A stretch of 64,000 nucleotides of DNA from SVTX01 sp045538195 (GCA_045538195.1 JAZSRA010000013.1:31167-95166), one strand, 5' to 3'. Shown: positions 52,226-61,725, counted from the stretch's first letter. Translations and numbers: made by a program. The notes: generated by a model not told the origin, from the letters alone.

Positions 52226-54319
52226 ATGAAGAAAAACGTAAAGCAGATACTATTTTACGTTGCTTTGATCGCGGTGGTCATCATCGTGTGCGTGCTTCTT
52301 TTCAGACAAAGCGACGAAAATATGAAATATTCCGACGTGGTCAAGGCGTTCAAGACCGAGCAGGTTGACAGCTTCGTTCTTGGCAACGACAACGTTCTCA
52401 AGCTTACCTTTAAGGAAGGCTCTGAGATAGGTCAGGAGTTCGGAAGCAAGAACGATGACGGTCAGTATGTAGAAAGCTACAAAATATCAAATATTGGCAT
52501 CTTCCACGCAGACCTCGGTGCGCTTATAGTAGATCAGATAGCCGCAGGAACTCTTGAAGGCGAGTACGTTCCGCCGGCAGAATACGCAGCTTGGCTCACT
52601 TATATCCCCGTGATCCTGGTCGTTGTAGCGCTTATCGTAATGTATATCATAATGACCCGCCAGATAAGCAACGGCGGTCCCGGTAAAATGAATAATTTTG
52701 CAAAATCCCGAGCAAAAATGGCTGCTCCCGACGATAAGGACAAGGTTACCTTCAGAGACGTCGCGGGCGCTGACGAGGAAAAGGAAGAGCTTGAGGAGAT
52801 CGTTGAATTTCTTAAAGACCCCTCCAAGTTCGCAAAGCTTGGCGCAAAAATTCCCCATGGCGTACTGCTCATGGGCCCTCCCGGTACGGGTTAGACCCAG
52901 CTTGCAAAGGCTGTTGCGGGTGAAGCGGGTGTTCCCTTCTATTCTATTTCGGGTTCGGATTCCGTTGAGATGTACGTCGGCGTAGGCGCGTCGAGAGTTA
53001 GAGACCTTTTCGACACCGCGAGAAAATCTCCCGCTTCTATCGTATTTATCGACGAGATCGACGCGGTCGGACGTCACAGAGGCGCAGGTCTCGGCGGCGG
53101 TCACGACGAGCGCGAACAGACTCTTAACCAGCTCCTTGTTGAAATGGACGGCTTCGGCTCTCATGACGGCATTATCGTCATCGCTGCAACCAACCGTCCC
53201 GACATCCTTGACCCCGCGCTTCTCCGTCCCGGTCGTTTCGACAGACAGATAACCGTAAACTACCCCGACATTAACGGTCGAGTTGAGATACTCAAGGTTC
53301 ACTCCAGAAATAAGCCCCTTGAAGGCTCGGTAGACCTCAAAGAGATCGCCCGTATGACCGTAGGCTTTACGGGAGCTGACCTTGCTAACCTGCTTAATGA
53401 GGCGGCGCTTCTCGCAACGAGACGCGGCAAGAGCCTTGTAGGTATGGACGATATCTCCGACGCGTTTATCCGCGTCATCGCAGGTCCCAAGAAGAAGTCC
53501 AGAGTTATGAAGGACGAGGAAAAGAGAAACACCGCTTACCACGAGGCAGGTCACGCTATGATAGCTTATCATCTTGATCTCGACCCCGTTCAGCAGATCT
53601 CCATTATTCCTTCGGGACGTGCTCTCGGTTATACGCTCAATCCCCCCACAGAGGATAAGTACAGCGTTTATAAGAGCGAGCTTAAAAAGAAGATCTCTAT
53701 GCTTCTCGGCGGCCGCGCGGCTGAGGAGATCGTCAACGGTGACGTCAGCGGCGGCGCATCAAATGATATTGAGCGCGCGACAAAGACCGCAAAGAACATG
53801 ATAACGAGACTTGGTATGTCCGACGTTCTCGGCCCCCGTTGCTTCGGTAACGATCAGGGCGAGGTATTCCTTGGACGTGACTTCTCCTCCTCTCAGGATT
53901 ATTCCGAGGAGATCGCGGCAAAGATCGACAGTGAGATCCACGAGATCATCAGCGAGGCATACGACAAGGCTAAAACGATCCTTAAAGACGACATTGCAAA
54001 GCTTCATTTCATTGCTGAATTCCTCGTTAAGCACGAGGTCATGGACGGAGATCAGTTCAAGGCTGTAATGGAGAGCGACGAGCCTACCATGGAAGAGATC
54101 GAGGCTATTGCCGAGGCGAAGAAACAGAAGAGTGCCGAGGATAACAAGAACCGCGAGATCGAAAACGCCGAGAAGGCAAAGGCTGAGGAAGCTGAAACCG
54201 AGGAGGCAGACGTCTCCGAAGAAAAGCTTAACTCCGATATGATCGACGGTCAAGAAAGCGTCGATGATGCCAATGTGGACGAAAGCGTCGAAGACAGTAA
54301 CGAAAACAAAGCTGAATAA
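52226..54319 (+). pseudogene. ftsH: ATP-dependent zinc metalloprotease FtsH, interrupted by an in-frame amber at the Walker A lysine
   Basis: The frame encodes a full-length FtsH of 697 codons, except that codon 223 (52892-52894) is TAG. The sequence reads GPPGTG-stop-TQLAKAVAGEAG, where every FtsH has GPPGTGKT; a single A-to-T change in AAG would give TAG. The rest is normal: an N-terminal membrane helix, a short extracytoplasmic domain, a second helix (YIPVILVVVALIVMYII), the AAA domain with FIDEIDAVGR and RPGRFDR, and the zinc motif HEAGH. Both sides show continuous homology. It could be a sequencing error, a real loss of function, or recoding. Downstream ATG 52970 could at most give a fragment without Walker A. 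Confidence 0.9.
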
Positions 54320-54334
54320 TAAATCAAACAATTC

Positions 54335-54366
54335 AAAAAGCCTATCGCTCATGCGATGGGCTTTTT
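54335..54366 (+). terminator. Terminator of ftsH
   Basis: AAAAAGCCTATCGC-TCAT-GCGATGGGCTTTTT, a strong hairpin with a T-run. Confidence 0.85.
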
Positions 54367-54689
54367 GCTATGTTCAAATTTTGATTTGTCTATTAGTTTT
54401 TATGTTCATTTCTTTCCACCAGCGGAAAGAAACGAACCAAAGAAACGCCGCACGGGTGTAGGGGTGAGTTCTAAAAATCCGCAAAAGGCGACAGAACACA
54501 CAAATCAAAGGCGGATTTTTTGAACATCCCCTCCCCCGTGACCCCCAACCCCGAATGGTTGGTAGAGTGTGGTACGGCTTACATCAACATAAAACTTTTA
54601 AGTTCAAAGAGGATTTCCCTTCGGGAAAGGTGGGCTTCGGCGACGGATTGAGGTGGGATTTGCATACTGTAACTTAAATAAACTATAAG
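54367..54689. other. Non-coding spacer after ftsH
   Basis: No gene is seen. It includes a hairpin TTTCTTTCC-ACCAGC-GGAAAGAAA (54409-54432) and GC-rich runs near 54,525-54,560. Confidence 0.5.
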
Positions 54690-54905
54690 ATTTAGTTAAA
54701 CTTTTCGGCTGGGTTCAACACCCTTGCAATAAGGAAAGGTCAGTGAAGGATTTTTTTAACGAGCCGCAGGCGAAGTGAAAAATCCTCCGTCACCCTAAAA
54801 GGACCCCTTTTTTCGGGAAGTTTCTTTGCTTACTTTCTTTTCAAAGAAAGTAAGCCGCCGGAGGCACGCGTCCTTCGCATCCCCCGCGTCCCCGACAAAT
54901 TGCAA
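54690..54905 (-). repeat. Dispersed intergenic repeat, copy B
   Basis: This is the reverse-complement relative of 23852-24104. Its variable hairpin is a perfect 28-base palindrome, GCTTACTTTCTTT-TC-AAAGAAAGTAAGC (54828-54855). In copy A the same place has a shorter stem. Confidence 0.8.
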
Positions 54906-54919
54906 TTTATCTGACAATA

Positions 54920-55702
54920 TTATTTTCCAAGATATTCTTCAAGAGTAATTCCCTTTTCGTATATCTCGGTTGCCGCCGCAACTCCTACGAATCTGTAATG
55001 CCATGATTCATAAGAATATCCGGTGACGTCGGTCTTATCCTCGGGATAGCGGAGGATAAAGCCAAACTTGTGGGCGTTCTCCTGCAACCACTCAAACGCG
55101 GCAGTCTCGGCAAAGCCCTTGTCGTAAGGATTGTCGGGAGTTTCAGTTCCGTAGTTCCAAAGCCCTACCATTTCGTCGGTAATAAGGTCCATACAAAGTC
55201 CCGTCTGATGCTCGCTCGTTCCCGGTGCGGCTGAATAGGAAAGGACCTTTTCTTCAACGTCCTCGTCGCTCCAAGTCGGGTGAGCAAGCTGCTCCTCGGC
55301 AAAATAACGGTCAAAAAGGCTCTGCTGATAAGCGTACGTGCGATATCCGCTCGTAATAGAAACGTTGTCTATGCCGCAGGCTCTCATTTCTTCAATTAAA
55401 GCCTCTGCCGCCATAGCAACGCTTGCTTCAAGCTCTACGGTCTTGCCGCCCGTTGTGTAGTCTCTGTCAACTCTGGCAAGCTCGTCGGGAGCGTAATTCG
55501 AGCCAACCGAATTTTTCTTATTGACAAGGACGAGAAACTTTTTATCCTTGGAATTCAGCACTGCCGAAACCTCCCCTATGTCGGTCTTGTAATCATAATC
55601 TCTTGTGGTAGCGCCCGACGTACAACCGACAAGCGATACCGTGAAAGTCATCAACGCAATAAACGCGCAGACTGATATTTTTATAATCTGTTTAATCTTC
55701 AT
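54920..55702 (-). CDS. D-alanyl-D-alanine carboxypeptidase family lipoprotein (VanY/M15B)
   Basis: The start is set at ATG 55702 (MKIKQIIKISV), with GGAGG upstream. The 260 residues have a lipoprotein signal (SLVGC, Cys near residue 27) and the M15B catalytic region: SITSGYRTYAYQQSLFDRYF, GTSEHQTGLCMDLI (zinc His and Asp) and YESWHYRFVG (catalytic His). It trims the terminal D-Ala of peptidoglycan stems. It follows the methyltransferase gene by 17 bases. No vancomycin-resistance regulators are near, so a housekeeping role is likely. Confidence 0.9.
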   Translation of the reverse strand: MKIKQIIKISVCAFIALMTFTVSLVGCTSGATTRDYDYKTDIGEVSAVLNSKDKKFLVLVNKKNSVGSNYAPDELARVDRDYTTGGKTVELEASVAMAAEALIEEMRACGIDNVSITSGYRTYAYQQSLFDRYFAEEQLAHPTWSDEDVEEKVLSYSAAPGTSEHQTGLCMDLITDEMVGLWNYGTETPDNPYDKGFAETAAFEWLQENAHKFGFILRYPEDKTDVTGYSYESWHYRFVGVAAATEIYEKGITLEEYLGK

Positions 55703-55719
55703 TTTCCCTCCAAACGGCC

Positions 55720-56274
55720 TCACGCCTTGGTCTCGATCATAAAGAAATAGGGCGAGGTTGCGCTATTGACTATTTTGACCTTTGTGGCGCAGACCTTGAA
55801 TCGGCTGATCCCCGACAGGTATTCCTCGATCATTCTGCCCTCTGCGTCCCCCTCGGGGTGACCCGGATAAACGGCAATATTCAGTATACCGTCGCGGTCA
55901 AGAAGCTCGATCGCGGCTTCGATCGCGGGCATGGTAGTCTCGCGCATGGTAGTTATAGTCTTGTCTCCGCCGGGAAGCCAGCCTAGATTGAACATTCCCG
56001 CCTTGATAGGCTCCTTGACGTAGTTTTTCACGTTATGATGCGAGTCGCAGATGAGAGTGTAGTTTTCGGGACAGCCTGCCGCTTTGAGGTTTTTTGCGGT
56101 AGAGTCGACCGCCGACTGCTGAATGTCAAAGGCATAGACGTGACCGCTCTCGCCAACGGTCTTGGACAAAAACTCGGTATCGTGACCGTTACCCATGGTG
56201 AAGTCCACGCAGGTGTCACCCTCTTTTAGATGTGTCAAAATAAACTGCTTATGCAGGTCAAGTAGGTCTATCAT
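55720..56274 (-). CDS. SAM-dependent methyltransferase (MnmM/YtqB family)
   Basis: The 184-residue protein has VDFTMGNGHDTEFLSKTVGESGHVYAFDIQ, the SAM-binding site, and the family signature MFNLGWLPGGDKTITT. YtqB in B. subtilis has been assigned as MnmM, the tRNA 5-aminomethyl-2-thiouridine methyltransferase. Placement here is by family motif only. Confidence 0.85.
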   Translation of the reverse strand: MIDLLDLHKQFILTHLKEGDTCVDFTMGNGHDTEFLSKTVGESGHVYAFDIQQSAVDSTAKNLKAAGCPENYTLICDSHHNVKNYVKEPIKAGMFNLGWLPGGDKTITTMRETTMPAIEAAIELLDRDGILNIAVYPGHPEGDAEGRMIEEYLSGISRFKVCATKVKIVNSATSPYFFMIETKA

Positions 56275-56306
56275 TATGATTATATGCCGAAGCGCGGCAC
56301 CCTTTC

Positions 56307-57014
56307 TTACTTTCCGTTCTTGTGTATATCCGAGCGCAAGAACTTGATCGAGCGCTCTACCGAGTCCTTGGAATTATACCAAGGCTCCTCGTCGTATCTG
56401 TAATCGAATTTCTTGCAGAACCAGCTGACGTCTTCTTTAAGCTCTTCAAGGTAACGCTCTTCAATTGCCTCTACCTGCTTGGCAAACTCCTGAACCCTCT
56501 TTTTAGGGAGCTTGTTTTGTCCGTACTGCAAGAATTTTCTGTAATGAGGCAGACAGAAATAGGGCTGCCCTTCAAGCTTTTTCGGAAAATCGGGATCGGA
56601 ATTCCAAAGCAGGACCGCCGTCTCAACCATATGCTCAAAATTGAAGGATATACGCTCACAGACGTAGCAGGTATTTTCAAGCTCGCCTATACGCTTTATC
56701 GGTTTTGATCCCGTACCGCCGCCAAGTCCGCCGTCCTTCAATTCCTTTTTAAGAAGATCAAGGTGACTTTCAAGGGTCAGAGCCATTCCAAGGCGGTTCT
56801 TTCTGACGAACATCATATCGTAGTGAGTTCGGCAAAATCCCGTCTTGTTGGTCTTGATACGAACGTCAGGCTCCATCATCGACGCGCCGAGGATCAGTTC
56901 AAGCTCGTCGTTTTCAAGCTTATTATAAAGGGCGCAGAAGGGGCAACCGCAGCTTTTATCTGCCGCGGAGGCTTCAAAAGCCTCGTTCACGGGTATGGTG
57001 TAGATCTGTTCCAT
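56307..57014 (-). CDS. DUF6062-family protein
   Basis: The 235-residue protein has repeated Cys/His pairs likely to bind metal: CGCPFC (about residue 22), GFCRTHYDM, CYVCERI and YFCLPHYRK. It is otherwise helical and soluble, with no signal peptide. These features match the DUF6062 family seen in Clostridia, which has no assigned function. It is the first gene of a leftward run with the methyltransferase and the carboxypeptidase. Confidence 0.75.
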   Translation of the reverse strand: MEQIYTIPVNEAFEASAADKSCGCPFCALYNKLENDELELILGASMMEPDVRIKTNKTGFCRTHYDMMFVRKNRLGMALTLESHLDLLKKELKDGGLGGGTGSKPIKRIGELENTCYVCERISFNFEHMVETAVLLWNSDPDFPKKLEGQPYFCLPHYRKFLQYGQNKLPKKRVQEFAKQVEAIEERYLEELKEDVSWFCKKFDYRYDEEPWYNSKDSVERSIKFLRSDIHKNGK

Positions 57015-57066
57015 ATCGTCTCTTTCCTTTCAAGTAAAGGGGCTGAAAAATTGTTACAAATTTCTA

Positions 57067-57095
57067 TTGAAATCGACCGCATTTACTGATATAAT
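57067..57095 (+). promoter_or_regulatory. Promoter of the DNA glycosylase operon
   Basis: TTGAAA (57067-57072), a 17-base spacer and TATAAT (57090-57095). Confidence 0.8.
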
Positions 57096-57163
57096 TAGTA
57101 TATATTATTTTATCATATAATAATATTTTTTTCAAGTACATTTTGCAAATACGGAGAAATTTT

Positions 57164-58090
57164 ATGTTACTTACGGCAAACGCGTCGCAGTTTTATACGG
57201 GAACACTTCCCACCGTGGTAGTGGAGCGCGTCGAGCATTTTGACGCGAGCAAGGTCTTTGACTGCGGACAGTGTTTCAGATTTGACCCCGTTTCCTATTC
57301 AACGCACGAAGCCGAGTTTGCTGGCTGCGCCTTGGGCAAATACATATCGGTGGCGCAGGACAGAGACACGATTTACATATATAACGCCACCCTTGATGAA
57401 TACGAGAGCGTGTGGAAAAGCTATCTCGGTCTTGACCGTGATTACAGCGAGATAAACGCCGATATTTTGTCGCTCTCTGAAAGCCCCGCCCTTGCCAGCG
57501 CGGTAGAGACGGCTTCGGGCATCAGAATTTTAAAGCAAGAGCCTTGGGAGGCTATCTGCTCATTTATAATTTCACAAAACAACAACATTCCGAGAATAAA
57601 AAAGCTTGTTACGGCTCTTTGTCGCGCTTGCGGCGACGAGATCGACATGTCGGAAATGGACGGTCACATCGCCGACGCGCATCAGAGCGCCGAGGGGCAT
57701 TTTTACAGCTTTCCATCTCCTGAAAAAGTGCTTTCTCTCGGGATTTCGGGTCTTGCCGAGCTGAAAACGGGATTTCGCGCGAAATACATCTTTGACGCGG
57801 CAGAAAAAATGGTCAAGGGTGAAATTGACCTCGACTTTTTACAAAGCGCCGACACCGAGGAGTGCGTCAAGCATCTTTGCGCGGTCAAAGGGATCGGCCC
57901 AAAGGTGGCTTCTTGCGCTCTGCTCTTTGGATTTTCAAAGCTTGACGCTTTTCCCATAGACGTCTGGATCAAAAAGGTCATGGCGAAATACTTTGACAAG
58001 GATTTTGACCCCGCAAGCCTCGGCGAATACGCAGGCATCGCCCAGCAGTATCTTTTCTATTACGAAAGATACGTTCAGAGCGAAAATTGA
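57164..58090 (+). CDS. 8-oxoguanine DNA glycosylase/AP lyase (OGG1 type)
   Basis: The start is set at ATG 57164 (MLLTANASQF), with GGAGA upstream. The 308-residue enzyme has the OGG-type N-terminal domain (FDCGQCFRFDP), ISQNNNIPRIKKLV and the HhH-GPD segment AVKGIGPKVASCALLFG. K247 and D266 are 19 residues apart, the same spacing as the catalytic K249 and D268 of human OGG1. It excises 8-oxoguanine and cleaves the strand. Two genes form the operon. Confidence 0.92.
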   Translation: MLLTANASQFYTGTLPTVVVERVEHFDASKVFDCGQCFRFDPVSYSTHEAEFAGCALGKYISVAQDRDTIYIYNATLDEYESVWKSYLGLDRDYSEINADILSLSESPALASAVETASGIRILKQEPWEAICSFIISQNNNIPRIKKLVTALCRACGDEIDMSEMDGHIADAHQSAEGHFYSFPSPEKVLSLGISGLAELKTGFRAKYIFDAAEKMVKGEIDLDFLQSADTEECVKHLCAVKGIGPKVASCALLFGFSKLDAFPIDVWIKKVMAKYFDKDFDPASLGEYAGIAQQYLFYYERYVQSEN

Positions 58091-58098
58091 GGTGAAGT

Positions 58099-58596
58099 AT
58101 GAATATAGAAGAAAAGATCGAATTTTTGAGACGTCGCCACCCCGCTTTCGGACGCAAGGTGATGCGGGACGTTGACAACAAGGGCAACGATTTTTGCGAG
58201 ATCATCTATCCCAACGAGAAAAATCCCACGATGCCAATAGCGGTCAGCGTCAGTGACAGTGGGTGTCTGATCTCGGTAGGACAGATAAGCCACGTCACGG
58301 GCGACTACCCCATCTCTCCCGAGCAGGCGGCGGCAGCCATCGACGACATTATATCCGACAGAATAGTTTTCGTCCTCGGTTATGCCGATGACGACGACAT
58401 AGGCTCGGGCGCACCCTTTATGACAAATATTTACGCTATCACGGGCGGCGAGGACGATATGAGCGACAAGCTTGAAAGGTTTATCTCAAAGATCAGTACT
58501 CCCGTCAAGGGGATTGTGCGCAAGCTGACACCCCTCAAAGGACGGTTTATCATTACCAATTTTTCGGGCAGTGAAAACAGAACTATTATAAGATAG
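58099..58596 (+). CDS. Uncharacterised 165-residue protein following the DNA glycosylase
   Basis: It starts eight bases after the glycosylase stop, with GAGGTGAAGT upstream. The protein is soluble with acidic stretches (GYADDDDIGSGAPF) and no motif I recognise. Cotranscription with the glycosylase suggests a shared condition of expression, not a known function. It ends in TAG. Confidence 0.55.
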   Translation: MNIEEKIEFLRRRHPAFGRKVMRDVDNKGNDFCEIIYPNEKNPTMPIAVSVSDSGCLISVGQISHVTGDYPISPEQAAAAIDDIISDRIVFVLGYADDDDIGSGAPFMTNIYAITGGEDDMSDKLERFISKISTPVKGIVRKLTPLKGRFIITNFSGSENRTIIR

Positions 58597-58632
58597 TCTC
58601 TCGCAAAAACACAGATTTGAAAGGCAATAAAA

Positions 58633-60012
58633 ATGGCAACATCGCAATCTCTTGGCGCAAAAGGCACCAAGGATATGACACAGGGCGGCATATATTCGCA
58701 AATCATCTACTTTGCCCTCCCCATTATGCTCAGCCAGGTGTTTCAACAGCTTTACAACACCGCGGACTCGCTTATAGTCGGACATTATCTCGGCACTGAC
58801 GCTCTGGCGGCGGTCAGCTCGTCGGGAACGCTGATATTTTTGCTTGTCAGCTTTTTCAACGGCACCGCTATGGGCGCGGGTGTGGTAATATCAAGATATT
58901 TTGGCGCGGGAAACCGCGAAAACGTTTCAAGAGCGATACACACGAACATCGCTTTCGGACTTGTCAGCGGTCTTTTTCTCACGGTTGTGGGCGTTATCTT
59001 TACCCCCACGCTTCTCGTATGGATGCAGACCGACCCCGATGTCCTTCCCGAAGCTATCGAGTATTTCAGATACTATTTTCTCGGCGCGATAGGACTTGTA
59101 ATGTATAATATCTGCCGCGGAATTATGAACGCCGTGGGAGATAGCAAGCGTCCGCTCTACTATCTGATCTTCTCGTCGGTGCTTAATATCGCCCTTGACT
59201 GGCTTTTCGTGGGCATTTTCGGATTTGGAGTATGGTCTGCGGCGGTCGCCACGGTGATCTCACAGATCGCAAGTGTTGTCCTTTGCATGGTATATCTCTG
59301 CAAAAAGGGCAATATTTTCTCGGTTGAAATAAAAAAGCTCCGTTTTCACGGAGATATGCTTCGCGAGATCATAAAATACGGTATGCCCTCGGGAGTTCAG
59401 AATTCGGTTATAGCGTTCGCAAACGTTATCGTCCAGACCCAGATAAACGGATTTGGCAAATTCGCGACGGCGGCATACGGAACTCACGCAAAGATCGAAG
59501 GCTTCGCCTTTTTGCCTATGATGAGCTTCAATATGGCGACCACCACCTTTATCAGTCAAAATCTTGGCGCGAAACAATACGACAGAGCCAAAAAGGGAGC
59601 GCGCTTCGGCATCCTGAGCGCGGTCATTCTCGCAGAGCTTGTGGGCGTCGTGATATACCTTCTCGCGCCGCAGCTTATCGCTATGTTTGACAGTGACCCC
59701 ACAGTCATCGCTCTCGGAGTTCAGCAAGCTCGTACCGCCTCCCTTTTCTACTTTCTGCTTGCCTTCTCTCACGCCGTTGCGGCAGTCTGCCGAGGTGCGG
59801 GCAAAGCATTCGTGCCTATGTTCGTAATGCTTTCGATCTGGTGCGCGGTTCGTATCGCATATATTGCGCTGGTGACGTATTTCTGGGGCGACATAGGACT
59901 TATCTATTGGGCATATCCCATAACCTGGGCTATAAGCTCGGTCATTTATCTCATATACTACAACTGCTCTGATTGGATCCACGGATTTGACAAGGAGAAA
60001 AAGAAAGCATAA
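58633..60012 (+). CDS. MATE-family multidrug efflux transporter
   Basis: The 459-residue membrane protein has 12 hydrophobic helices in two halves. Family patterns include SQVFQQLYNTADSLIVGHYLGTDALAAVSSSGTL, GNRENVSRAIHTNI and NLGAKQYDRAKKGA. It exports cations or drugs using a Na+ or H+ gradient. The substrate is not predictable. A terminator follows. Confidence 0.94.
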   Translation: MATSQSLGAKGTKDMTQGGIYSQIIYFALPIMLSQVFQQLYNTADSLIVGHYLGTDALAAVSSSGTLIFLLVSFFNGTAMGAGVVISRYFGAGNRENVSRAIHTNIAFGLVSGLFLTVVGVIFTPTLLVWMQTDPDVLPEAIEYFRYYFLGAIGLVMYNICRGIMNAVGDSKRPLYYLIFSSVLNIALDWLFVGIFGFGVWSAAVATVISQIASVVLCMVYLCKKGNIFSVEIKKLRFHGDMLREIIKYGMPSGVQNSVIAFANVIVQTQINGFGKFATAAYGTHAKIEGFAFLPMMSFNMATTTFISQNLGAKQYDRAKKGARFGILSAVILAELVGVVIYLLAPQLIAMFDSDPTVIALGVQQARTASLFYFLLAFSHAVAAVCRGAGKAFVPMFVMLSIWCAVRIAYIALVTYFWGDIGLIYWAYPITWAISSVIYLIYYNCSDWIHGFDKEKKKA

Positions 60013-60014
60013 AT

Positions 60015-60055
60015 AAAAACGGTCGGTGCCGGATTTTTGGCACCGATCGTTTTTT
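60015..60055 (+). terminator. Terminator after the MATE gene
   Basis: AAAACGGTCGGTGCC-GGATTTTT-GGCACCGATCGTTTTTT. It borders the convergent phosphatase gene. Confidence 0.85.
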
Positions 60056-60692
60056 AAACGTTGGTCGGAAGCTTTGTGCATATGTTTCCAAGGTGGTCGG
60101 CGCGGTCGGTATATACCGCGCTGATCTTGCCGTCATCATACTCAAAGAGACTGATAGCCGCGTTAGGCGTCCATCCGATCCTTGACATATCGGCGGCGCC
60201 GCCCCCCATAGACGCAACCGTCACTGCGCGCACGGGTGTCGCGTGGGTTGTGAGGCAGACCGTCTTGCCGTCGTTTTCTCGCGCGATCTCATTGACGGTG
60301 GCAATTATTCTGTCAAAAAGCTGTGCAATACTCTCGCCGCCGTCGGGATGCGCGTGACCGAGATCTGTCTTCCATACACCGAAGCCTTCGGCATATTTTT
60401 CATTAAGCGCATCAAAGCTCTGACCCTCCCATTCGCCCGCGTATATCTCGCGAAGCCCCTTATGAATAATTATTTCAAGGGAATGAGACGCGGCGATAGG
60501 CTTTGCGGTGTCGTAAGCTCTGCTGATGTCACTTGAATATATAGCGTCGATCTTTTCGTCACGCAATGCCTCGGCGCACATCTCCGCCTGCTTTCTGCCA
60601 ATGTCGGTCAGGGGAAAATCCGAATGTCCCGCAAACAGGTGGAGATCGTTCGCCACGCTGAATCCGTGACGGATCATTATTAACCTTGTCAT
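60054..60692 (-). CDS. Histidine phosphatase family protein (phosphoglycerate mutase-like)
   Basis: The start is set at ATG 60692 (MTRLIMIRHGFSVAND), with GGAGG upstream. The 212 residues have the RHG motif (catalytic His near residue 9), GHSDFPLTDIGRKQAEM, YSSDISRAYDTAKPIA, the acid residue in GEWEGQ and TTHATPVRA (second catalytic His). The substrate is unresolved (cofactor-dependent mutase-like or phosphatase). Confidence 0.9.
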   Translation of the reverse strand: MTRLIMIRHGFSVANDLHLFAGHSDFPLTDIGRKQAEMCAEALRDEKIDAIYSSDISRAYDTAKPIAASHSLEIIIHKGLREIYAGEWEGQSFDALNEKYAEGFGVWKTDLGHAHPDGGESIAQLFDRIIATVNEIARENDGKTVCLTTHATPVRAVTVASMGGGAADMSRIGWTPNAAISLFEYDDGKISAVYTDRADHLGNICTKLPTNV

Positions 60693-60858
60693 TTTAACCT
60701 CCAATAAGCTAAAATCTTATCACTATTGCTTATCTCGTTTTTATTGTAACAAAACCGTGCCGCAAAGTCAAGGGGATAGACAAAAACATATCGAAAAAAT
60801 ATTTTTACAAAAGCATAGATGCAACAAATCGCAATCCGACGCCTACTCGCCTGTTGTT

Positions 60859-60896
60859 GACAAAGGGTTCAGAAGTGTCGTCCTGAACCCTTTGTC
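60859..60896. repeat. Perfect 14-bp inverted repeat
   Basis: GACAAAGGGTTCAG and CTGAACCCTTTGTC are separated by ten bases. There is no T-run on either side, so it is not a standard terminator. It may still stop or protect the transcript of the LysM/CAP gene. Confidence 0.7.
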
Positions 60897-60921
60897 GGTA
60901 GTACACGGCTTGCGCCGTTTT

Positions 60922-61527
60922 TTATTTTCCTATAAACATCTGCGTCCAGTATCTTCCGCTTGACGCGTAACCGACGCCGATATGAGTAAAGGACGAATTA
61001 AGTATGTTGGCTCTGTGTCCCGAGGAGTTCATCCACGCATTGACCACTGCCTGTGGAGTTGCCTGCCCTCTCGCTATGTTTTCTCCCGCGCTTCTGTACG
61101 TTATACCAAAGCTTTTCATCATCTGAAACGGGCTTCCGTAGGTGGGACTTGTGTGTGAGAAGTATTTATTATCTCTCATATCCTCGGACTTGATCCGCGC
61201 CACGCGGCTGAGCTGCCAATCGTACGTCAGCTCCTTCAAGCCGTTCTCTTTTCTTATCTCGTTGACAAGTCTTACGACCTTTTTCTCAAAATTCAACACC
61301 GACGAATCGGTGACTGGTATTTTCAACACCTGACCGGGATAGATCAGATCGGGATTTTTGATCTGGGGATTTGCACTTTTGATCTCACTGAGTCCTACCT
61401 CGTATCTTACCGCGATCTTCCACATACTGTCACCCTTGACCACGGTATAAGTCTCGGCAGCCGACGCACCAACGGCAAATGCTACAATCATTATCGCGCA
61501 TAAAACAAACGCTAACAGTTTTTTCAT
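60922..61527 (-). CDS. LysM and CAP-domain secreted protein (YkwD/SafA-like)
   Basis: The 201-residue protein has a Sec signal peptide (cleavage after ASA, near residue 23), one LysM domain (TYTVVKGDSMWKIAVRYEVGLSEIKSANPQI) that binds peptidoglycan, and a CAP domain (LVNEIRKENGLKELTYDWQLSRVARIKSEDM, FSHTSPTYGSPFQMM, GENIARG). Similar YkwD-like proteins are made in spore formers. Its start overlaps a small upstream ORF by three bases. Confidence 0.92.
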   Translation of the reverse strand: MKKLLAFVLCAIMIVAFAVGASAAETYTVVKGDSMWKIAVRYEVGLSEIKSANPQIKNPDLIYPGQVLKIPVTDSSVLNFEKKVVRLVNEIRKENGLKELTYDWQLSRVARIKSEDMRDNKYFSHTSPTYGSPFQMMKSFGITYRSAGENIARGQATPQAVVNAWMNSSGHRANILNSSFTHIGVGYASSGRYWTQMFIGK

Positions 61528-61640
61528 TGTTTACCTCCTTTTCGCCGCCCTACGGCGGCACAAAACATTGATGAAGCTTGCTTTTTGCAAGCTTCGCGCG
61601 TGAAAAAGTTAATTACCTGTAAATGGGAAATCACTTTCAC
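61524..61640 (-). CDS. Candidate 38-residue upstream ORF coupled to the LysM/CAP gene
   Basis: A GTG start at 61640..61638 follows AAAAGGAGG by five bases. The frame runs to a TGA at 61526..61524 that overlaps the ATG of the LysM/CAP gene (ATGA). The product begins MKVISHLQVINFFTRE and is basic overall. The overlap suggests that its translation could control the downstream gene. The ORF also covers the hairpin GAAGCTTGC-TTTTT-GCAAGCTTC (61573-61595). No family is recognised. Confidence 0.4.
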   Translation of the reverse strand: MKVISHLQVINFFTREACKKQASSMFCAAVGRRKGGKQ

Positions 61641-61696
61641 GCAAACCTCCTTTTATATAAACTGCCGCCATTGATAATTCTATCATTGGCATATTA

Positions 61697-61725
61697 ATTA
61701 TAACAGATTTGGAGGCTCTTTTCAA
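61697..61725 (-). promoter_or_regulatory. Promoter of the LysM/CAP transcript
   Basis: Minus strand: TTGAAA (61725..61720), a 17-base spacer and TATAAT (61702..61697). This predicts a 5' leader of about 165 bases ahead of the LysM/CAP start, containing the upstream ORF. Confidence 0.75.

Noticed and set aside
52892..52894. Pyrrolysine recoding of the ftsH amber
   Set aside because: TAG ends other genes here normally (12769-12771 and 58594-58596), no insertion element is apparent, and a point change or sequencing error is simpler.
52487..53572. 361-residue minus-strand ORF across the ftsH amber codon
   Set aside because: Antisense shadow of ftsH with no start signal or family motif.
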